Source of the DNA: Candidatus Lithacetigena glycinireducens
Lineage (GTDB): Bacteria; Coprothermobacterota; HKB111
NCBI GenBank assembly: GCA_018725485.1
Contig: QLUP01000020.1
Span: 1 to 11,530 of the forward strand
Reading direction: 5' to 3'
DNA: 11,530 bases
A model generated the notes under the pieces. The model had not been told where the DNA came from. It saw nothing but the letters and a program-made list of their open reading frames with translations, and made no database searches. Of this stretch, positions 6,924 through 11,530 are shown piece by piece. Position 1 is the first letter of the stretch, and every line of letters begins with the position of its first letter. The translations under genes were made by a program, and so were the position numbers.

Positions 6924-8870
6924 TTACAATTTAGAATTATCTAAAGAGTTTAATATATTCTTTTTATAGAGGTCATAAAGTGCTCTTAATTTTGACACTT
7001 CCTCTATCATTTCGATGTGTAAATTTGATATTTCCTGGTAATTTTCCGATTCAAACGCTTCTTTTAAACGGGTGAATAACGATTTCTCTTTACTACTATC
7101 TTTCATAAGGTATCGCTTTTTCTGATCTATCTTTTCCCAAAAAAGAGAATCAAGGTCAGTAGCTTCTTCGGTATGGTTTAAGTATTTACATCCCCTGATA
7201 AATTCTATGTTTGAAGGAATTATCCTGCCAATAATCTCCGTTCCCCACCTTGACAGGGCTCCTTTTTTGAAGGAATTAATGATTTCGGTGTTAAATACTT
7301 CGCCTTCTAACAATAGTGTAGGATTTTCCCTGAAACCTTTTTCAAATACCTGAACCACTTCCCAAACCGTCCTGGGAGATTTCCCAAAAAAGCTCTCTCT
7401 TTCCTGTTGGGTGAAATCATCATATACATTAAGTTCCGTTCTGTAGCCTCTATTTTTTTCAAGGTATAACTTATTATCTCCACATTGGCGTGAGAAATTA
7501 TCTTCTAAAGTTGCTTCGTCTAACTCATGTTCAACAATGTATCTAATCCCCTCTAATATTCCTAAATATGAGGCAGCTACATATAAATAAGTGTTAGATG
7601 TGGGGTTGGGAGACCTTAGTTCAAACCTGGTTGCCTGGGGATTGTTTTGTTCTCTAATCAACCCTACCAGCACAGTTCTATTTCTGCTGGGTTTTTCTTT
7701 ACTATGACCTATAGAAGCTACAATGCTCACCGGTGCTTCAAAACCAGGCTTTAACCGATTTAAGGCGTCATTGGTATAGGTTATAAACAGGTTGGATAAT
7801 TCGTAATTTTTCAGGAGACCCATGATAGCTCCCCAGCCTATAGGGCTTAAAAAACCATCATTTATAGAGGAAAATAAGTTAATCGTTTTTCCATTATGCA
7901 GGAGAAGTGCTAAACCCAGGTGAGTGTGCTTGCCACTTCCAGCTACTCCCTCTATAGGCTTAGCGGAAAAGGTTACTTCTAAACCATACAGTTTAAAGAT
8001 TTCTTCTATAAGATCCCTTATAAAGAAATCATTATCTGCAGCCTGTAGCGATTGCTCAAATCTCCAGTCGATCTCCAGCTGTTCCATAACATAACTCAGT
8101 TTCCCCTGAGCGGTCATCCTTGAAGCTATACCACCTACTTCTTTATGGCCCATTTCCGGATAAAAACCGTATTTTTCCATTAATACCATGGTTTCTTCCA
8201 GGGCTGACCTGACTGAACCCACTGTCTTTTTCCAATACTGTTCCTTTAGCATTTGAGAGGTTGAAAGTTTTTCTACATCAGCAGGGATTTCCGGTGTTTT
8301 TACCCAGAATTCCAGCTCAGTACCGACTGTCAACTGAACCTCCCTGATTTCATCTACCGAAGCAACCCCATAGTAATTTAATACCTGTGGTTTATTTTTG
8401 AATAATTTAATTAATTCTTCAACTATGTACTTGTGGCATCTTTTCAAAACAGACCTGGAATCCACGAATTTTCCTGAGTGCTCCAGAAAAGAAGGTATTT
8501 TAATTGTACCCGTAGGCAAGCCGGTATCTTCATCTATTAAATCATAGTTATAATCAACGAGCCACTTAGCATCCATGTCAGGTGCAAGACTAACCATAGC
8601 ATTATTAAGGGAGGCAATTCCCGGAAGCACCACGCTGGAACCATCTGTTTGAATGCCCTTTTCCATGATTTGCTCCATATTATTCAAGAACAGTGAAACT
8701 GGTATTTTCTCATCAGTACTATTTCCCCCCAGGTCTACAGCCACCAGGGAAACAAACCTGATATTTTTGTTGGTAGCAAGAATGCTTTTCAGGGATTGAG
8801 GATTAAGAAGGTTTTTAGATAAAAAATAAATTAGACTGCTGTTTTTTGCCTGGTTATTGGTTTGCTGCAT
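6924..8870 (-). CDS. Glutamine synthetase, long form with insertions and C-terminal extension
   Basis: Predicted to make glutamine from glutamate, ammonia and ATP; cytoplasmic oligomer. 648 residues, against roughly 440-470 for type I enzymes. The N-terminal beta-grasp part carries QTDGSSV (74-80). The catalytic domain shows GTELEFWV (183-190), HKEV (242-245, E244), MEQLEID (262-268, E266), GSGKHTHLGL (311-320, with the active-site His), NRLKPGFEAP (371-380), SRNRT (395-399) and TRFELRSPNPTSN (414-426). All the metal, ATP and glutamate blocks I expect are recognisable. Compared with type I, there are inserts of roughly 15 residues between E244 and E266 and about 9 before SRNRT. Some 100 or more extra residues follow the usual end, mostly charged and probably helical. 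No NLYDLP-type adenylylation site is seen. The subclass is unclear: it is neither plain GSI nor clearly GSIII. ATG has AGGAGG upstream at normal spacing, and the gene heads the leftward block. Confidence 0.88.
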   Translation of the reverse strand: MQQTNNQAKNSSLIYFLSKNLLNPQSLKSILATNKNIRFVSLVAVDLGGNSTDEKIPVSLFLNNMEQIMEKGIQTDGSSVVLPGIASLNNAMVSLAPDMDAKWLVDYNYDLIDEDTGLPTGTIKIPSFLEHSGKFVDSRSVLKRCHKYIVEELIKLFKNKPQVLNYYGVASVDEIREVQLTVGTELEFWVKTPEIPADVEKLSTSQMLKEQYWKKTVGSVRSALEETMVLMEKYGFYPEMGHKEVGGIASRMTAQGKLSYVMEQLEIDWRFEQSLQAADNDFFIRDLIEEIFKLYGLEVTFSAKPIEGVAGSGKHTHLGLALLLHNGKTINLFSSINDGFLSPIGWGAIMGLLKNYELSNLFITYTNDALNRLKPGFEAPVSIVASIGHSKEKPSRNRTVLVGLIREQNNPQATRFELRSPNPTSNTYLYVAASYLGILEGIRYIVEHELDEATLEDNFSRQCGDNKLYLEKNRGYRTELNVYDDFTQQERESFFGKSPRTVWEVVQVFEKGFRENPTLLLEGEVFNTEIINSFKKGALSRWGTEIIGRIIPSNIEFIRGCKYLNHTEEATDLDSLFWEKIDQKKRYLMKDSSKEKSLFTRLKEAFESENYQEISNLHIEMIEEVSKLRALYDLYKKNILNSLDNSKL

Positions 8871-8908
8871 TATTGGTCGCCTCCTGAAACATCAGCGTTA
8901 TTAAAGAT

Positions 8909-8914
8909 ATTATA
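8909..8914 (-). promoter_or_regulatory. Candidate -10 element for the glutamine synthetase block
   Basis: The - strand reads a consensus TATAAT 38 bases before the ATG at 8870, which would give a leader of about 30 bases containing the AGGAGG site. The sequence 16-18 bases upstream (about 8931-8938) is a poor -35, so the promoter may need an activator. Assignment rests on the -10 and its position. Confidence 0.4.
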
Positions 8915-8971
8915 CTCCTTAGCCAATTCATTTATGCTGTTTTTGTATGTAAAAAATTACCTATTTTCTGT

Positions 8972-8997
8972 ATATTTAATTTCCTGAAATTAAATAT
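8972..8997. repeat. Perfect 26-bp inverted repeat, candidate operator
   Basis: Left arm ATATTTAATTTC (8972-8983) and right arm GAAATTAAATAT (8986-8997) are exact reverse complements around a 2-base CT centre. The near-zero spacer suits a dimeric DNA-binding protein better than an RNA hairpin. It ends four bases before the -35 of the rightward promoter and lies about 60 bases upstream of the leftward -10, so one regulator could affect both directions. The regulator is unknown. A chance palindrome of this length is unlikely even in AT-rich DNA. Confidence 0.55.
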
Positions 8998-9001
8998 GTT
9001 T

Positions 9002-9030
9002 TTGGTAAAAGATAGGATGCTGATTATAAA
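9002..9030 (+). promoter_or_regulatory. Candidate sigma70-type promoter for the radical SAM-purB pair
   Basis: TTGGTA (9002-9007) and TATAAA (9025-9030) are separated by exactly 17 bases, close to the housekeeping consensus. This predicts a transcript start near 9037 and a leader of about 63 bases. It directly follows the inverted repeat at 8972-8997. Confidence 0.45.
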
Positions 9031-9099
9031 CGGGTTGTATTAGTTAATTAGATTTAAGAAGTAATGCTCTTCTGCTGAGATTTAAGGTAAAATTTAATT

Positions 9100-10242
9100 G
9101 TGGAGATTGAAAATAAATTATTCCAGTTAGGTGAATCTGCGCGTTTTGACCTCTGTAATTCACGCAGAGAAAGAGAAAGTAGCTTTTCTTACCTTATCCA
9201 CCCGGCAGTTTTGCCTGGTGGTGGATGCATTAATTTATTAAAGGTTCTCTACACCAACGAATGTAGTGGAGAGTGCTTTTATTGTGCTAATTACTGCAAC
9301 TCGCCTAAAAAAAGATTAAGTTTTAAACCCGACGAATTGGCAAAAATCTTCTTTAGTTTTTATCAGCAAGAATATGTTAAAGGTCTCTTCTTAAGCTCTG
9401 GATTGGGATTAGACCACAATCAAACTCAACAGGAAATGATTGATACCATAGAAATATTGAGAAAAAAATTCATGTTTAAAGGATATATACACCTGAAGAT
9501 TTTACCAGGGGTAAAAGAAGACCTGATAATTCGTGGTTTAGAATTAGCTGATAGGGTGTCAATCAATCTGGAAGCCCCTTCCGATTACCGACTGAAAATG
9601 CTTTCCCGAAAAAAAATAAATTATGATGATTTACTGGGAAAAATAAGCTTTATTAAAAACACCATAGATAAAAGGCACTTAAAAAAAGACCAAACTACCC
9701 AGTTTGTAGTAGGAGCAAGCGAAGAAAGCGATAAAGAAATATTGTCTCGTACTTTTAATCTCTATCAGGATTTCCAGCTTAAAAGGGTTTACTACTCTGC
9801 CTTTAAACCTCTACCTTCTACCCCTTTTTCTAATAAAGAAGCCACCCCCTTAATTAGAGAAGTCAGGCTCTACCAGGCAGACTTCTTATTAAGAGAATAT
9901 AACTTCCACTTAAGGGATATTTTGTTTGGCTCTCAGGATACCTTGAATAGAGAAATTGACCCCAAGTTAATGTATGCCAGGCTTCATCCTGAGATTTACC
10001 CAGTAGAAATAAACAAAGCTGATTACTTTTCCTTATTGAAGGTTCCCGGTATTGGTCCTAAATCTGCTAAAAGAATCATAGAAAACAGGAGAAAAAACAC
10101 TTATAAAACTACCAATGAACTAAAAAGTACTGGTGCTGTCTTGAAAAGAGCTTTACCTTTTATCACCCTTAATGGGAAAATACCTGAAAAACTTAATGAA
10201 GTTACTAACCAATTAAAAATGGAATGGAGGGAAGCTATATGA
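9100..10242 (+). CDS. Putative DNA modification/repair radical SAM protein with C-terminal helix-hairpin-helix
   Basis: 380 residues, cytoplasmic. The radical SAM cluster motif CxxxCxxC is CSGECFYC (C55, C59, C62), which binds a 4Fe-4S cluster and S-adenosylmethionine. Following blocks are GLFLSSGLGL (95-104), KGYIHLKILPG (127-137), DRVSINLEAPS (151-161), TTQFVVGA (199-206), LKRVYYSAFKP (227-237) and VRLYQADFLLREY (255-267). At 315-327, VPGIGPKSAKRII is a classic DNA-binding helix-hairpin-helix. This order matches the family described as 'putative DNA modification/repair radical SAM protein' (TIGR03916), recalled from memory rather than searched. Its reaction is unknown. The usual linked uracil-DNA glycosylase-like partner is not visible here. 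The start is GTG at 9100 with AAGGT about 11 bases upstream, slightly far. Its stop overlaps the purB start as ATGA, so translation of the two is probably coupled. Confidence 0.87.
   Translation: MEIENKLFQLGESARFDLCNSRRERESSFSYLIHPAVLPGGGCINLLKVLYTNECSGECFYCANYCNSPKKRLSFKPDELAKIFFSFYQQEYVKGLFLSSGLGLDHNQTQQEMIDTIEILRKKFMFKGYIHLKILPGVKEDLIIRGLELADRVSINLEAPSDYRLKMLSRKKINYDDLLGKISFIKNTIDKRHLKKDQTTQFVVGASEESDKEILSRTFNLYQDFQLKRVYYSAFKPLPSTPFSNKEATPLIREVRLYQADFLLREYNFHLRDILFGSQDTLNREIDPKLMYARLHPEIYPVEINKADYFSLLKVPGIGPKSAKRIIENRRKNTYKTTNELKSTGAVLKRALPFITLNGKIPEKLNEVTNQLKMEWREAI
10226..10231 (+). promoter_or_regulatory. Ribosome binding site deciding the purB start
   Basis: GGAGGG lies seven bases before the ATG at 10239 and within the end of the radical SAM gene. 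It supports 10239 over an in-frame ATG at 10224, which lies just before this site. The 10239 start also gives the usual PurB N-terminus MIKRYTRPEM. Confidence 0.75.
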
Positions 10243-11456
10243 TAAAACGATATACCCGACCTGAGATGGGTAAAATCTGGGAAGATACTTATAAGTATCA
10301 AAAATGGCTTGAGGTGGAAATAGCTGTTTGCGAAGCCCAGTTTGAACTGGGTAACATACTTGAAGAATCCCTGAAGATAATTAAAGAAAGAGCTTCTTTT
10401 GACATTAATCGCCTTGAAGAAATAGAACAGGTGGTTAAGCATGAGGTAATAGCTTTTTTAACTGCTGTTGGAGAAGCAGTTGGACCAGAGGCTAAGTATA
10501 TTCATATGGGATTAACCTCTTCTGATGTGATTGATACCAGCTTGGCTCTCCAGATGAAAGAATCAGCAGAACTAATAATTAAAGGGTTGCTGGTTCTTAA
10601 AAATGTCTTACGGGAAAAAGCTTTCCAGTACAAGAATACGCCCTGCATCGGCAGAACTCATGGAATTCATGCTGAACCGATGGTTTTAGGTTTGAAATTT
10701 ACCCTCTGGTACGAAGACCTCAAAAGATGCCTTATCAGAGTGGAACAGGCAAAAGAGATTATTAGTTTCGGTAAAATATCAGGACCTATTGGCACTTTTT
10801 CCAGTATATCACCGGAAGTGGAAGAAATTGTCTGTCAGAAACTTGGCTTAAAACCTGAGCCAGTCGCTACGCAGGTAGTTCAAAGGGATAGACACGCTGA
10901 ATTTATGCTTGCTCTGGCTCTCGTAGCTTCCTTTTTGGAAAAGATAGCTCTGGAAATCAGGCACCTTCAAAGAACTGAGGTGAGAGAAGTAGAGGAACCA
11001 TTTAGCTACGGGCAAAAAGGCTCTTCGGCTATGCCCCATAAAAAAAATCCCATAGGTTCTGAAAATATCTGTGGTCTGGCGAGGTTAGTTCGTTCAAATG
11101 CTTTTGCTTCCCTGGAAAATATAGCCCTCTGGCATGAAAGAGACATCTCTCATTCCTCAGTGGAAAGAGTGATAATACCTGATAGTATCATACTGGTTGA
11201 TTATATGATAAACAGGTTAACAGGAATTCTGCAAAACCTGATTATCCACCCGGAAAGGATGCTGGAAAACCTTGAAGTAAGTTTTGGTTTGTACAATTCT
11301 CAGAAAATACTCCTCGCTTTGACTGATAAAGGTCTTAGCAGGGAAAGAGCTTATGAAATAGTTCAAAAAATTGCTCTTGAATGCTGGGAAAAAGGTACAA
11401 GTTTTAAAACTGCCCTTTCTAACCATAACGAAATCATTAAATATCTTACAGTGTGA
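10239..11456 (+). CDS. purB: Adenylosuccinate lyase, C-terminus apparently shortened
   Basis: Cleaves adenylosuccinate to AMP and SAICAR to AICAR in purine synthesis; cytoplasmic homotetramer. From ATG 10239 it has 405 residues against about 430 in typical bacterial relatives. Catalytic histidines are in place: H68 (VKHEV), H89 (YIHMGLTSSD) and H141 (GRTHGIHAEP). The fumarase/lyase signature GSSAMPHKKNPIGSEN (261-276) supplies the mobile-loop serine. SGPIGTFS (181-188) and HERDISHSSVER (299-310) are also present. The C-terminal domain is normal through GLSRERAYEIVQKIALECW, but it stops at NEIIKYLTV. The family usually continues there with an acidic helix and a YYLKHVDxIFER-like end, so about 25 residues are missing. 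The stop codon directly abuts a short direct repeat (11457 onward), which suggests interruption by a repeat or an assembly join. It overlaps the radical SAM gene by four bases. The active site is complete; stability of the shortened protein is unknown. Confidence 0.93.
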   Translation: MIKRYTRPEMGKIWEDTYKYQKWLEVEIAVCEAQFELGNILEESLKIIKERASFDINRLEEIEQVVKHEVIAFLTAVGEAVGPEAKYIHMGLTSSDVIDTSLALQMKESAELIIKGLLVLKNVLREKAFQYKNTPCIGRTHGIHAEPMVLGLKFTLWYEDLKRCLIRVEQAKEIISFGKISGPIGTFSSISPEVEEIVCQKLGLKPEPVATQVVQRDRHAEFMLALALVASFLEKIALEIRHLQRTEVREVEEPFSYGQKGSSAMPHKKNPIGSENICGLARLVRSNAFASLENIALWHERDISHSSVERVIIPDSIILVDYMINRLTGILQNLIIHPERMLENLEVSFGLYNSQKILLALTDKGLSRERAYEIVQKIALECWEKGTSFKTALSNHNEIIKYLTV

Positions 11457-11530
11457 AGAATGGGGTCAACTCTATTTTAATTCTCTTTAGAATGGGTTTA
11501 GAATGGGGTCAACTCTATTTTAATTCTCTT
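11457..11530. repeat. Two exact 31-bp direct repeats, 43-bp period, running off the window
   Basis: Copies at 11457-11487 and 11500-11530 are identical (AGAAT, then GGGGTCAACTCTATTTT, then AATTCTCTT, with the T of AGAAT directly before the G run). They are separated by 12 bases that themselves repeat the start of the unit (TAGAATGGG). ATTCT (11480-11484) and AGAAT (11489-11493) can pair into a small hairpin. No other copy occurs in the window. The first copy begins immediately after the purB stop codon. The pattern resembles dispersed GGGGTC-containing repeats I associate with REP/IS200-type elements, but no transposase is visible, so that link is inference. Confidence 0.75.

Larger units (their letters stand above)
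8871..9099. other. Divergent intergenic control region
   Basis: This is the largest non-coding stretch (229 bases). It separates the leftward glutamine synthetase block from the rightward radical SAM-purB block. It is strongly AT-rich and carries candidate promoters facing both ways plus a perfect inverted repeat, listed separately. I see no tRNA, no small gene and no riboswitch-like structure in it. Confidence 0.7.

Noticed and set aside
6927-6942. Short palindrome TTTAGA-ATTA-TCTAAA near the glutamine synthetase stop codon
   Set aside because: Six-base arms in very AT-rich DNA are common by chance, and most of it lies within coding sequence. I see no promoter at a matching position.
10101-10442. 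Open reading frame of 113 residues on the - strand across the radical SAM-purB junction
   Set aside because: Both overlapped genes are firmly identified; the reading frame is a complement shadow with no motif.
11457-11530. CRISPR array
   Set aside because: The repeat length is CRISPR-like, but the spacer is only 12 bases and itself copies part of the repeat; no cas genes are present.

Overview
The window looks like ordinary bacterial chromosome: AT-rich by eye, densely packed, with no phage genes and no complete mobile element. The signals are bacterial: single-chain GMP synthase, Shine-Dalgarno sites, frequent TTG/GTG starts, and an undecaprenyl-type cis-prenyltransferase. A B12-dependent class II ribonucleotide reductase and a radical SAM enzyme fit an anaerobic or microaerobic lifestyle, but do not prove one. 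I cannot assign a phylum. The window begins inside a gene. It ends inside a short direct repeat, which is a typical place for an assembly contig to break.

Left block, + strand (2-3812): ornithine carbamoyltransferase (5' end cut by the window), carbamate kinase, a small HExxH metallopeptidase of the Zincin_1 type, and GMP synthase guaA. Gaps are a few bases to about 27 bases and one junction overlaps, so this is probably one transcription unit. The first two enzymes share carbamoyl phosphate: one joins it to ornithine, the other interconverts it with ATP.

Middle block, - strand (read 8870 down to 3814): a long glutamine synthetase, then class II ribonucleotide reductase nrdJ, then a cis-prenyl diphosphate synthase (uppS type). 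uppS ends one base from the end of guaA, tail to tail.

Right block, + strand (9100-11456): a radical SAM protein with a C-terminal helix-hairpin-helix, of the putative DNA modification/repair family, overlapping adenylosuccinate lyase purB by 4 bases. The 229-base divergent spacer at 8871-9099 holds likely promoters in both directions and a perfect 12+12 inverted repeat that looks like an operator.

The common theme is nitrogen and nucleotide metabolism: carbamoyl phosphate/arginine, glutamine, GMP, AMP/IMP (purB) and deoxynucleotides. The most notable observation is at the right edge. purB loses about 25 expected C-terminal residues exactly where a 31-bp direct repeat begins. This is either insertion of a repeat or mobile element into purB or an assembly join. 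I see no convincing new multi-gene system in the window.
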